From: Sulfuricella sp.
GTDB lineage: Bacteria; Pseudomonadota; Gammaproteobacteria; Burkholderiales; Sulfuricellaceae
Assembly (NCBI GenBank): GCA_030691435.1
Contig: JAUYEK010000104.1
Location: 1-18,791 of the forward strand
DNA length: 18,791 nucleotides
Reading direction: 5' to 3'
Below the pieces are notes generated by a model, which was given only the letters and a program-made list of their open reading frames with translations, did not search any database and was not told the origin of the DNA. Positions within the stretch are counted from its first letter, which is position 1, and each line of letters begins with the position of its first letter. The translations under genes and the position numbers were made by a program. This document shows positions 1 through 7,270 of the stretch, in pieces.

Positions 1-59
1 TGCGCCTCCCTGGACGAGCTGGACCAACTCCACGAAGAACTGATCGACCGCTTCGGCCT
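1..59 (+). repeat. 59-bp exact direct repeat of 481-539 (window-edge duplication)
   Basis: Bases 1-59 are identical to 481-539 and diverge at base 60 (c) versus 540 (g). The junction falls in GACCGCTTCGGCCT, which encodes DRFGL. Mfd is expected to contain DRFGL or a near variant twice: once before AQLHQLRGRVGRS and once before LPPQA. The repeat is either an assembly graph jump at that shared word or the edge of a 480-bp (160-codon) tandem duplication. The sequence alone cannot decide. Confidence 0.9.
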
Positions 60-813
60 CGCGCAGTTGCACCAGTTGCGCGGGCGCGTCGGGCGCTCCC
101 ACCATCAGGCCTACGCTTATCTGCTTACGCCTCCCGGCGAAGAAAGCATCACGCCGCAGGCGAGAAAACGCCTTGACGCGATTCAGTCCCTGGAAGACTT
201 GGGCGCCGGCTTCTATCTTTCCATGCACGACCTAGAAATCCGCGGCGCGGGGGAAGTTCTGGGCGAATCGCAAAGCGGGGAAATGCAGGAGATCGGCTTC
301 AACCTCTACGCCGAAATGCTCAACCGGGCGGTGAAAGCGCTCAAGGCGGGCAAGGAGCCGGACATCGCCCAGCCGCTAGCCATCACCACCGAAATCAACC
401 TGCACAGCCCGGCATTGCTTCCCAACGACTATTGCGGCGACGTCAACGAGCGCCTGACCCTGTACAAGCGCCTGGCAAACTGCGCCTCCCTGGACGAGCT
501 GGACCAACTCCACGAAGAACTGATCGACCGCTTCGGCCTGCTGCCGCCGCAGGCCAGCGCATTGCTCGACACCCACCGCCTGCGCATCCTCGCCAAACCC
601 CTCGGCATCGCCAAGATCGACGCGAGCAGCAGCGGCATCCTGCTGCAATTCATCCCCAATCCGCCGATCGATCCGGTTAAAATCATCCAGATGATCCAGA
701 GCAAGCCCGGCTGCAAGCTGGCCGGACCTGACCGGCTGAAAGTCAGCCGCGAAATGCCGGAAGCGAAAAACCGGGTGGAAGAGATTGTGCGGTTGCTGAA
801 GGAGCTGGGGTAA
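1..813 (+). CDS. mfd: Transcription-repair coupling factor Mfd, C-terminal part
   Basis: Mfd is a superfamily 2 ATP-dependent DNA translocase that removes RNA polymerase stalled at DNA lesions and recruits UvrA. The frame is open from base 1 to TAA at 811-813, so this is the 3' end of a gene that begins outside the window. The helicase motif VI region LHQLRGRVGRSHHQAYAYLL is visible just after base 64. It is followed by the translocation-in-RecG-type segment (DLEIRGAGEVLGESQSGEMQ) and the C-terminal UvrA-masking domain (VNERLTLYKRLA, LIDRFGLLP). Only about a quarter of the usual ~1,150 residues is present. The first 59 bases are foreign to this position: they repeat 481-539 and encode part of the C-terminal domain where the end of helicase motif V should be. 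True mfd sequence therefore starts around base 46-60. Identity is very secure; the 5' edge is not. Confidence 0.95.
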   Translation, partial: CASLDELDQLHEELIDRFGLAQLHQLRGRVGRSHHQAYAYLLTPPGEESITPQARKRLDAIQSLEDLGAGFYLSMHDLEIRGAGEVLGESQSGEMQEIGFNLYAEMLNRAVKALKAGKEPDIAQPLAITTEINLHSPALLPNDYCGDVNERLTLYKRLANCASLDELDQLHEELIDRFGLLPPQASALLDTHRLRILAKPLGIAKIDASSSGILLQFIPNPPIDPVKIIQMIQSKPGCKLAGPDRLKVSREMPEAKNRVEEIVRLLKELG

Positions 814-898
814 TCAGTTGAATGGCTGCCATGCATGGTACCGATGACATATCCGACGAATCGGCGTAGGGTTAGACGACAATCACCGGGAGGGCTGC

Positions 899-1084
899 AT
901 GATGCAAAGCGAACATTTTGATTTGAACGACATCCAGCACGAGCCGACGGATGCTCAGTTGGAGGCTTTGATGAACTCGGTGGCAACCGAGGCAAATCGT
1001 CGAGCTGAAGTGGCGAAGGAGGTGCTTATGCAACGCCTGCGCGACGAAATTGCCGCAGCGAATCGTTCACGAGTCGCTGCATGA
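899..1084 (+). CDS. Small hypothetical protein, possible antitoxin partner of the zeta-like gene
   Basis: This 61-residue, charged, mostly helical protein has no recognised domain. GGGAGGG at 888-894 is the ribosome binding site and serves either of two adjacent ATG codons (899 or 902); the second gives better spacing. Its stop overlaps the next start as ATGA (1081-1084), so it is translationally coupled to the zeta-like kinase gene. A small upstream gene coupled to a toxin gene is the usual antitoxin-toxin arrangement, which is the only basis for calling it an antitoxin. It contains a repeated helical pattern rich in Ala, Glu and Arg (about residues 20-58). No signal peptide or membrane segment is visible. 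It could instead be an accessory protein of the kinase. Confidence 0.7.
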   Translation: MMQSEHFDLNDIQHEPTDAQLEALMNSVATEANRRAEVAKEVLMQRLRDEIAAANRSRVAA

Positions 1085-1710
1085 GCGAGACGCTTAAACC
1101 GCGACTGATCGTTGTGGCGGGCCCCAACGGTGCTGGCAAGACTTCGATCACCGAGCAGCTGCTACGCCACGAGTGGATGGGCGGCTGCGAATACGTGAAT
1201 CCCGACTATATTGCCCGCGACGAATTCGGCGATTGGAATGCGCCCGAAGCCGTGATAAAGGCGGCCATTCGCGCTGCCGAAGTGCGCGAACAGTGCGTGC
1301 GAGAAGGTCGCAGTCTAGCCTTTGAGACTGTGCTGTCGATGCCAGACAAGATCGATTTTATTCAACGGGCGAAGCAGGCGGGATTTTTCGTGCGGCTGTT
1401 CTTTGTGGGCACGGACAATCCTTCCATCAATGCCAAGCGAGTCGCGCTGCGTGTTATGGAGGGCGGGCACGACGTGCCCATCAGCAAGATCATCGCTCGC
1501 TATACCCGGTCGTTGGCAAACTGTTCGGTGGCGGCACGCATCGCCGACCGCGCTTACATCTACGATAACTCGGTGGACAACGCACCGGCACACCTTCTGT
1601 TCCGCACGAGTGAAGGGAAATTGATCAAGCATTACGGCGATATCAATCCGTGGGCACTGGAAATCCTGCGCGAGATTGATCCGAAATTTCTATCCAAGGA
1701 CAGCATCTAA
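1081..1710 (+). CDS. Zeta-toxin-like P-loop kinase (COG4185-type)
   Basis: This 209-residue protein carries a Walker A motif GPNGAGKT at residues 14-21 right after a beta strand (LIVVAG). NPDYIARD follows at 40-47 (expected catalytic Asp region), FETVLS at 81-86 (substrate pocket Glu/Thr), and GGHDVP plus an RY pair at 128-141 (Arg-rich lid). These match the short chromosomal zeta-toxin family in order and length. Classical zeta toxins phosphorylate UDP-N-acetylglucosamine and block cell wall synthesis; whether this short branch does the same is not known from sequence. It overlaps the 61-residue gene by 4 bp. No epsilon-type antitoxin is recognisable, so toxicity is an inference. All key motifs appear intact, and the TAA at 1708-1710 ends a full-length protein. 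Confidence 0.85.
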   Translation: MSETLKPRLIVVAGPNGAGKTSITEQLLRHEWMGGCEYVNPDYIARDEFGDWNAPEAVIKAAIRAAEVREQCVREGRSLAFETVLSMPDKIDFIQRAKQAGFFVRLFFVGTDNPSINAKRVALRVMEGGHDVPISKIIARYTRSLANCSVAARIADRAYIYDNSVDNAPAHLLFRTSEGKLIKHYGDINPWALEILREIDPKFLSKDSI

Positions 1711-1712
1711 AC

Positions 1713-1775
1713 GTGGCGATTACCAATCACGAGCGCGTCGACAAAGCGCTAAAACGCTTATGGAGGCAAGGATGA
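1713..1775 (+). pseudogene. 20-codon remnant resembling the N-terminus of a Swt1/HEPN-type (DUF499-associated) protein
   Basis: From GTG 1713 the frame reads AITNHERVDKALKRL and then hits TGA at 1773-1775, two bases after the zeta stop. The first nine residues resemble, from memory, the conserved start of large Swt1-family HEPN proteins found in defence loci (pattern MxITNHERVGKAL). Everything after residue ~15 is missing. Its stop overlaps ATG 1772 of the next gene as ATGA. The match is short, so this may be coincidence or a leader peptide. If real, it is a deletion scar of a defence gene. Confidence 0.35.
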
Positions 1776-2105
1776 GCAAAAAACTCAAAGCTGCGGTATC
1801 TCACTATAGATCGCGAAGTGGCCGAACTGCGTGCGGATCGCGAGCTGGCTGTCGAATATCTGAAAGCCGCCATGGAATCGCTAGACAATCCCGATGACCG
1901 TGCAGCAGGTCTTCTTGCGCTTCGCACTGTTGCTGAAGCGTATGGGGGTCTTGGGGCGGTTGCAGCTGAAGCAGGGATCAGCCGTGAGTCACTTTATCGG
2001 ACACTATCGGCCAAAGGGAATCCGACACTGAAAACGCTGCTTGCAGTGTTGAAAGCGGTTGGAATGAAACTCTCGGTGGAGCCAGGACATCACGCTGCAG
2101 CATAG
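1772..2105 (+). pseudogene. HTH addiction-module antitoxin (HigA-like family), apparently frameshifted
   Basis: The body (GTG 1818 to TAG 2105, 95 residues) is a typical 'addiction module antidote' protein. LLALRTVAEAYGGLGAVAAE is followed by the helix-turn-helix AGISRESLYRTLSAKGNP and TLKTLLAVLKAVGMKLSVEP. The best translation start, however, is ATG 1772 with GGAGG five bases upstream. That reads MSKKLKAAVSH, a start common in this family, but in another frame. The two frames meet at about 1805-1809, where one extra base (or two missing) separates SH(Y) from DREVAELRAD. GTG 1818 has no ribosome binding site. The usual partner toxin (RelE/Gp49-like) is absent upstream. It is either a decayed orphan antitoxin or a sequencing indel. 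Confidence 0.65.
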
Positions 2106-2153
2106 ACATCGGCCAACTCACGTCAGGCGTAATGTAGATGGGGATGGGAGTTG

Positions 2154-2231
2154 GCCGCGATTTGCGGTCGCATTCGCGCCGGGGGCGGCGCTCCTACATG
2201 CACCAGCATTCCAATGGATAATCGGGGTTAA
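2154..2231. repeat. Truncated copy of the TTAA-ended REPIN/MITE-like element
   Basis: This 78-bp stretch matches the right-hand part of the elements at 3562-3694 and 10396-10525. It includes the REP word GCTCCTAC, then CATTCCAATGGATAAT, and ends in GGTTAA. The left arm is missing or too diverged. It lies directly upstream of the DUF1015 gene, which has no ordinary start codon. Confidence 0.8.
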
Positions 2232-2271
2232 AATAGGCCAATTAAAAAAGCCAAGGCATTCCTCCAGGCAC

Positions 2272-3507
2272 CTGATCCGCCCCTTTACCGGTCTCAGACC
2301 TGCCGCCAACCGCGCTACCGATGTCGCAGCCCCTCCTTACGACGTGCTTTCCACCGACGAGGCGCGCGTGCGAGCCACCGGCAAACCGTGGAGCTTCCTG
2401 CACATTTCCAAGCCGGAGATCGATCTGCCGGTGGGCACCAATCCCTATGCGCCAGAGGTCTACGCCAAGGCGGCGGAAAACCTGAAAAAAATGCTGGCCG
2501 AAGGCATTCTGGCGCGCGATCCGGCGCCCTGCTATTACGCCTACCGTCTGGTCATGGGCGGTCACAGCCAGACCGGCCTGGTCGCGGCGGCTTCGGTGGC
2601 GGACTACGACACCAACCGCATCCGCAAGCATGAATTCACCAGGCCCGACAAGGAAGATGACCGGGTGCGCCAGATCGATGCGCTGAATGCCCAGACCGGC
2701 CCGGTGCTGCTGGCCTACCCCGATGCGCCGGAAGTGGACGAAATACTGGCGCTCGCCGCATCCGCCGCACCGGATGCCGACGTGACCGCCGAGGACGGCA
2801 TCCGCCATACGATCTGGGTGATACACGACAGCGCAACACTGGCCAGGTTGACTGCCGCCTTCGATGCCATGCCTGCAATTTACATCGCCGACGGCCACCA
2901 CCGCTCGGCCGCCGCCTCGCGCGTGTGCGCCGCCCGCAAAGCCACCAACCCGCAGCACAGCGGCGAGGAAAGCGATAACTATTTCCTGTCCGTGATCTTC
3001 CCCCATCACCAGATGAAAATCATGGACTACAACCGTGTCGTCTCCGACCTGAATGGCCTGGACCCGGAAGCATTCCTCAAGCGCATCGGCGAACAGTTCT
3101 CGGTGCAGGCGAGCGCCGCCCAGTTCAAGCCGGCCAAACCCAATGAGTTCGGCCTCTATCTGCCCGGCCAGTGGTACCGTCTGGAAATCCGCCCGGAACT
3201 CATCCCCACCGCCGACCCCGTAGCGCGCCTCGATGTCAGCCTGCTGCAAAACCACCTCATCGCGCCCGTGCTCGGCATCGACGATCCTCGCCGCGACAAG
3301 CGCATCGACTTCGTCGGCGGCATCCGCGGCCTGGCGGAGCTGGAAAAACGCGTCGACAGCGGCGAAATGGCCGCAGCCTTCGCCCTGTTCGCGACCCGCA
3401 TGGAAGACCTGATGGCGGTCGCCGATGCGGGCGAGGTGATGCCGCCCAAATCAACCTGGTTCGAGCCCAAACTGGCCGACGGCCTGGTGTCGCACGTGCT
3501 GGATTGA
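2272..3507 (+). CDS. DUF1015 family protein (COG4198), start codon uncertain
   Basis: This is a conserved bacterial protein of unknown activity, about 411 residues as drawn. Family hallmarks include LIRPFTGLRPAA and APPYDV near the N-terminus, GKPWSFLHISKPEIDLP, NPYAPEVY, YYAYRLVMGGHSQTGLVA, the strongly conserved IADGHHRSAAASR, NYFLSVIFPHHQMKIMDYNR, and the C-terminal end DGLVSHVLD. Family homology begins at LIRPF (base 2272), but no ATG, GTG or TTG lies in frame upstream between there and the truncated repeat. CTG 2272 is the only plausible start that keeps the conserved N-terminus. GTG 2344 would cut into the conserved PPYDV motif. No good ribosome binding site is visible for either. The start may have been lost by the upstream rearrangement, leaving poor or no expression. 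The coding body is otherwise intact and converges on flgL. Confidence 0.85.
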   Translation: MIRPFTGLRPAANRATDVAAPPYDVLSTDEARVRATGKPWSFLHISKPEIDLPVGTNPYAPEVYAKAAENLKKMLAEGILARDPAPCYYAYRLVMGGHSQTGLVAAASVADYDTNRIRKHEFTRPDKEDDRVRQIDALNAQTGPVLLAYPDAPEVDEILALAASAAPDADVTAEDGIRHTIWVIHDSATLARLTAAFDAMPAIYIADGHHRSAAASRVCAARKATNPQHSGEESDNYFLSVIFPHHQMKIMDYNRVVSDLNGLDPEAFLKRIGEQFSVQASAAQFKPAKPNEFGLYLPGQWYRLEIRPELIPTADPVARLDVSLLQNHLIAPVLGIDDPRRDKRIDFVGGIRGLAELEKRVDSGEMAAAFALFATRMEDLMAVADAGEVMPPKSTWFEPKLADGLVSHVLD

Positions 3508-3520
3508 TGCAACTGACCGC

Positions 3521-3542
3521 GTGGGCACAAAGACGTGCCCAC
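3521..3542. repeat. REP-like hairpin between convergent genes
   Basis: GTGGGCAC (3521-3528) pairs perfectly with GTGCCCAC (3535-3542) over a 6-base loop and is followed by CCTAC. It lies 13 bases after the DUF1015 stop. There is no T-tract, so it is better read as a dispersed REP-type hairpin that may stabilise or separate convergent transcripts than as an intrinsic terminator. Confidence 0.6.
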
Positions 3543-3561
3543 CCTACTTGGCTGAACGGTA

Positions 3562-3694
3562 TTAACCCAAGATTGTCCATTGGAATGCTAGTGCATGTAG
3601 GAGCGCCGCCCCCGGCGCGAATGCGGACGCAAATCGCGGCGAGGGCGCCGCTCCCACAGCGGTGCTCTGGCTCTAATGGATAATCTGGGATTAA
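3562..3694. mobile_element. REPIN/MITE-like element with TTAA ends, copy 2 (full)
   Basis: This 133-bp unit begins TTAACCC and ends GGGATTAA. Its ~20-base terminal inverted repeats follow the pattern TTAAYCCNRGATTRTCCATT. The interior is a pair of inverted REP words: TGTAGGAGCGCCGCC on one side and GGCGCCGCTCC on the other. It codes for nothing and must be moved by enzymes supplied elsewhere. It sits 2 bases beyond the flgL stop codon. It shares the whole architecture with the copy at 10396-10525. Confidence 0.8.
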
Positions 3695-3696
3695 GA

Positions 3697-4986
3697 CTAC
3701 ATCATGTCAAACAGGCTGAGGCCCTGTAACATCATGTATGACTTCATCGCTGCGTCCAGGCTGGTCTGCTGCCTGGTCAGGTCACTGATGGCCTTGGCGT
3801 AATCCACATCCTGCAACTGCGAGATTGTTTGCTGGTACTGCAGGGAAAGATCTTCTCCAGCGCTTTGCACGGCATCGATTTCCTTCAGGCGCGAACCCAC
3901 TGAGGCATAGATGGTAAGAACGTTGTCCAGCGCCAAATCCAGATTTGACATGGCGGTGTTCAGCCCGTTGCCAAGCTTGGCTCTGTCTGCAACAGTGTTA
4001 ACCGGCGATTGCAGCGTGGTGATCAGGTCATTGAGGGTCTTGAACAAGTCCTGATTGGTACTGGCTTTGACCGTGAAGGTGTCGCCATTGGCGGGCGTTC
4101 CGCCGATGCTAAATTCCGCGCCAAAATCGAAAGCTGGCTCAGCGCCCTGCGATTTCAAGCCAATTACGCTCCCATCAGTGTAGGTACGTGGATATGGCGC
4201 CACCGCTGGCGCCAGACCAGTTAACCGCGAGAGTCCAGAAACATTATCAACAATATCGTAGGTTGTAACTGGTGGAACCGCTGCGCTTACTGCGAACTTG
4301 ATGGTGAAGTCCTTGTTGTTGGCTGCGGCATTCCATTTTGTCAAATCCACCACCGCCCCGGGGCTAACGATACCCGTGCCGGTATTGGTTGTGCCGGGCG
4401 CGGTCACGAAAGTCCCATTGCCATTTTTGATGCGCTGAAAAAGATCCGATCCCGAATCGCTGATCGCGATCTGGCGCGCCGGGCTAATGGTGGCCAGGCG
4501 CTGCCCCTGATCGCCGTTGTAGGTCACCGTTCCCGGAGGCCCTTCGGAGAAGGGGGTAGTCGTTCCCTTATAGCCGGCAAACATGAAATTCCCGGTGCCA
4601 TCGGTGCTGTTGGCCAGGCCGAGCAGTTCATCGAATCTGCCGCGCAATTCCATGGCTTGGCTGGCACGATCCGCATTGGAAAGTGCAGCGTCACCCGCGT
4701 AGATCGCCAGTACCCGAACATCCTGAATCAAGGAGGTGATGCTGCCGAGAATGCCTTCTTCCGTCTCCAGGCTACTCATGGCGGAAGTTCCATTGACTGC
4801 GTGTTGCTTGTTCAGCTCGCTGAATTGAGTGACATCCAGCACTTGCGCGGAAGCGACGGGGTCGTCCGAGGGGGAGACCATACGGCGCCCGGTCGAAACT
4901 TGTTGCTGGGTTTTCACCCAGTCAAATTGCTGCTGCTGAATTGATGCCACGCCCAAATCATAAATCGAACTGGTGCTGATACGCAT
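3697..4986 (-). CDS. flgL: Flagellar hook-filament junction protein FlgL (HAP3)
   Basis: FlgL forms the second ring of the junction between hook and filament after export through the flagellar type III apparatus. The 429-residue protein has the flagellin-like N-terminal D0/D1 coil (MRISTSSIYDLG, then QQQVSTGRRMVSPSDDPVAS). A variable middle contains GTGNFMFAGYKGTTTPF. The C-terminal coil is VLTIYASVGSRLKEIDAVQS and TISQLQDVDYAKAISDLTRQ. ATG 4986 follows an AAGGAGA ribosome binding site that overlaps the flgK stop region, with a 9-base spacer between the genes, so flgK and flgL are one transcription unit. TAG at 3697-3699 lies just before a REPIN/MITE-like element. The protein is somewhat longer than the ~320 residues of enteric FlgL because of an enlarged outer domain. 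Confidence 0.97.
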   Translation of the reverse strand: MRISTSSIYDLGVASIQQQQFDWVKTQQQVSTGRRMVSPSDDPVASAQVLDVTQFSELNKQHAVNGTSAMSSLETEEGILGSITSLIQDVRVLAIYAGDAALSNADRASQAMELRGRFDELLGLANSTDGTGNFMFAGYKGTTTPFSEGPPGTVTYNGDQGQRLATISPARQIAISDSGSDLFQRIKNGNGTFVTAPGTTNTGTGIVSPGAVVDLTKWNAAANNKDFTIKFAVSAAVPPVTTYDIVDNVSGLSRLTGLAPAVAPYPRTYTDGSVIGLKSQGAEPAFDFGAEFSIGGTPANGDTFTVKASTNQDLFKTLNDLITTLQSPVNTVADRAKLGNGLNTAMSNLDLALDNVLTIYASVGSRLKEIDAVQSAGEDLSLQYQQTISQLQDVDYAKAISDLTRQQTSLDAAMKSYMMLQGLSLFDMM

Positions 4987-4995
4987 GATGTCTCC

Positions 4996-6936
4996 TTATC
5001 TCCCCAGGTTCAAAATCGTCTCGAACAGCGTCGAGGCAATCTCCAACATTTTCCCGGAAGCCTGATAGGCTTGCTGGTAGCGCATGAGGTTGGCCGCCTC
5101 TTCGTCGAGGTTAACCCCGGACAATGATTGTTGCGCCAGCTGGCTCTGGGCAACCAGATTGGACTGCGCCTTGCCGGTTACCTCGACCTCGCGGGTTTTG
5201 TTTCCGACTGCGCTCACCACCTGGCTGTAAGCTCCCTGAAAGGTGGCGGTGCTTCCCGCAAGAGTATCCTTGGTTTGCAAAGCTGACAGCAATTGGGCAT
5301 TCCGGTTATCCGACTTGCCGCCGACATTGGATTCGACAGTGAAGATGTCGCCCGTTGCCGGAGCACCGCTCAGCGACACTGTCCAGCCGTTGAAGGAAAT
5401 CGGATTGCCCGAAGTATAAACCTGACCCAACGCAGGCAAGCCAACCCCGACCCCGGTTACATTGAACGTTCCCGCAGCGGTGAACGTAATTGTAACCGGT
5501 TGCTGCAAATTCAGGTCCGTCGAGGGGTGCACCGGGTTCGGCGTAACCGGCGTTCCGGTATTAACGCTGCCGGCGCTGATCGTGCCTGTTCCGGTGTTGC
5601 TCATGACAGCCGCGCTGGTGCGAATCGGCGCTGCGGCTGCAATTTTCGACGGATCCGTGATGGCCACGCCGATATCCCGGGCGCCGTTGCGAGTGGGCTG
5701 AATCAGCCAGCTTTCCCCGGCAACCGATGCCGCGCCGCTCGCGCTTATGGTCAGGCCATCCACCGTTTGCGGGAGTGCCGCAGCCGAGAACAGCGTGGCA
5801 TTGTCGGACAGGCGGGTCAAGGTGTAATTTCCCGCGCCATTGGCTTGCAGCCGGTAATCGCTAGTCGTGACCGCGCTGACGTCCGAAAAGCTGGTAGCTA
5901 TCACGGCGGCGCTGGTATTGTTGCTGTTGGGAAGAACCTTCGGGCTGGCGACATTGAAGAAATTGCCGCCCAAGGCTCCGTTCAAGTCCTGGCCAAGTTG
6001 GTGCTGGTCGTTGTAGGTTTGCGCCAGACCGATCGCCACCCTTCCCAAACCATTCTGCGCGCTATCCAGGGATTCTCTGCGAAACGCAAGCAGTCCGCCC
6101 AAATTCCCCCCCTGCAGGCTGGATGACATCAATGGGATCGTGCTGGATCCTGAAGTCAAGGCGACATCAAGCTGCGACGGATCTTCCTTGCCAGGCTGCG
6201 CGCTCAAGGCGAAGGCTTGCTGCCCCACGACCAGGGGCTGGCCGCTGCCGATGAAAACGTTAAAATCACCGCCAGTTTGCTGCACCACCGACACCTTGAT
6301 TTCCTTGTTGAGGTCGGCAACCAGCTGATCGCGCTGATCCAGCAGGTCACTGGGCGCCGCATCGGTGCCGCTCCTGGCAAACATGATGCGCTGATTCAGG
6401 TTGGCGATTTGCTGGGCGAAAGAATTAATCACGCCGACGCTGGAGGCAATCTGCCCATTCACGCCATCGCGGATTTGCTGGAAGCGGTCGTTCAAGAGCT
6501 GGAAGCGTCCCGCCAACCCTTGGGCGCCGCTCAAAACAGACTGCCGGGAAGGAATGGAGGCAGGATCGGCCGACATGCCGTTGACCGAGGCAAAAAAATC
6601 CTGCAGGGCGGGCGAGAGGCCAGCGCTGGCATCCGCCAGCATATTGTCGACCTGCTTGATCTGGTTCAAATAAACATCGAGAGCGCTGCTCTGGGTTTGC
6701 GCCTGGGTTACCTGATTGTCAAGGAACTGGTTGTAGATACGCTTAACCGTGTCTACAGTGACTCCCTGGCCCACGAAATAGCCGCCAATTGCCTGCGGGT
6801 TGTTGGTGCTTTGGAACATCTCCTGACGGTGAAAACCGACAGTGTTGGCGTTACTGATATTATGACCGGTCGTAGTCAGGCCAATTTGAGCAGCATTAAG
6901 GGCGCGCAACCCAATCCCGTAAATACTGTTTCCCAT
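4996..6936 (-). CDS. flgK: Flagellar hook-associated protein FlgK (HAP1)
   Basis: FlgK forms the first junction ring on the distal end of the hook. The 646-residue protein starts MGNSIYGIGLRALNAAQ. The family signature GLTTTGHNISNANTVGFHRQ lies at about residues 18-37, followed by a long coiled region (QSSALDVYLNQIKQVDNMLA) and a variable outer domain. The conserved C-terminal helix reads GVNLDEEAANLMRYQQAYQA and ASTLFETILNL. Compared with the ~550 residues typical of enterics, the extra length lies in the outer domain. ATG 6936 is the first residue of homology. A sigma-28-type promoter lies 65-91 bases upstream, and flgL follows directly, so the pair should be expressed late, after hook completion. 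Confidence 0.97.
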   Translation of the reverse strand: MGNSIYGIGLRALNAAQIGLTTTGHNISNANTVGFHRQEMFQSTNNPQAIGGYFVGQGVTVDTVKRIYNQFLDNQVTQAQTQSSALDVYLNQIKQVDNMLADASAGLSPALQDFFASVNGMSADPASIPSRQSVLSGAQGLAGRFQLLNDRFQQIRDGVNGQIASSVGVINSFAQQIANLNQRIMFARSGTDAAPSDLLDQRDQLVADLNKEIKVSVVQQTGGDFNVFIGSGQPLVVGQQAFALSAQPGKEDPSQLDVALTSGSSTIPLMSSSLQGGNLGGLLAFRRESLDSAQNGLGRVAIGLAQTYNDQHQLGQDLNGALGGNFFNVASPKVLPNSNNTSAAVIATSFSDVSAVTTSDYRLQANGAGNYTLTRLSDNATLFSAAALPQTVDGLTISASGAASVAGESWLIQPTRNGARDIGVAITDPSKIAAAAPIRTSAAVMSNTGTGTISAGSVNTGTPVTPNPVHPSTDLNLQQPVTITFTAAGTFNVTGVGVGLPALGQVYTSGNPISFNGWTVSLSGAPATGDIFTVESNVGGKSDNRNAQLLSALQTKDTLAGSTATFQGAYSQVVSAVGNKTREVEVTGKAQSNLVAQSQLAQQSLSGVNLDEEAANLMRYQQAYQASGKMLEIASTLFETILNLGR

Positions 6937-7000
6937 TTTTTTCTCCAGTCAATCCGAACGCCGCCGACTTCACAAATTAAAGCATCGATCTATAAGTTTC

Positions 7001-7027
7001 TTATCGACACTCCGAGCTAAAACTTGA
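7001..7027 (-). promoter_or_regulatory. Sigma-28 (FliA) promoter for flgKL
   Basis: Read on the minus strand this is TCAAGTTT, 11 bases, GTCGATAA. The FliA consensus is TAAAGTTT-N11-GCCGATAA, so each half-site has one mismatch and the spacing is exact. It points toward flgK, giving an expected leader of about 55-60 bases. Confidence 0.85.
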
Positions 7028-7270
7028 GCCTCCAGAGCATTACAGTCTCAACAGATTCTGCTCCATTTCGGTAATAATTTTCAGGCTCCGGAATTGCCCT
7101 GACATTCGCTCTGAACAACGACCACATTGACGCAGGCTGTTATTAATCGCTTTGATCTGCTTATCACAACGCAACAATCATTCCAGGCATACGATCTTTC
7201 ATCTGCCAGTAGTTGTAGCGGATAGAAAGCCGGAGTCCTTTAGGGCATTCCGCAGCTTGCGGCAGAAAAA
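7028..7270. other. Non-coding spacer between flgJ and the flgK promoter
   Basis: This AT-richer stretch has no credible gene. Near its left edge in gene order, CCGCAGCTTGCGG (about 7250-7262) can form a short hairpin just beyond the flgJ stop. On the minus strand it is not followed by a T-run, so I do not call a terminator. Nothing else stands out. Confidence 0.5.

Noticed and set aside
829..838. CCATGCATGG palindrome upstream of the 61-residue gene as an operator
   Set aside because: A perfect 10-bp palindrome, but a single short occurrence without a second half-site or promoter context; could be chance.
2242..3255. Long minus-strand open frame (337 codons) opposite the DUF1015 gene
   Set aside because: Antisense shadow caused by high GC; low-complexity composition and no recognisable motifs, whereas the plus strand has clear family motifs.
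3521..3542. Bidirectional terminator between DUF1015 gene and flgL
   Set aside because: The stem is good but no T-run follows on either strand, and the sequence matches a dispersed REP style.
5293..7020. Two long plus-strand frames (277 and 267 codons) opposite flgK
   Set aside because: Arg/Ala/Gly-rich antisense shadows of flgK; no domain, and the second runs over the sigma-28 promoter region.
7250..7270. Possible intrinsic terminator after flgJ
   Set aside because: The CCGCA/TGCGG stem is only 5 bp and the run of T/A lies on the wrong side for minus-strand transcription.
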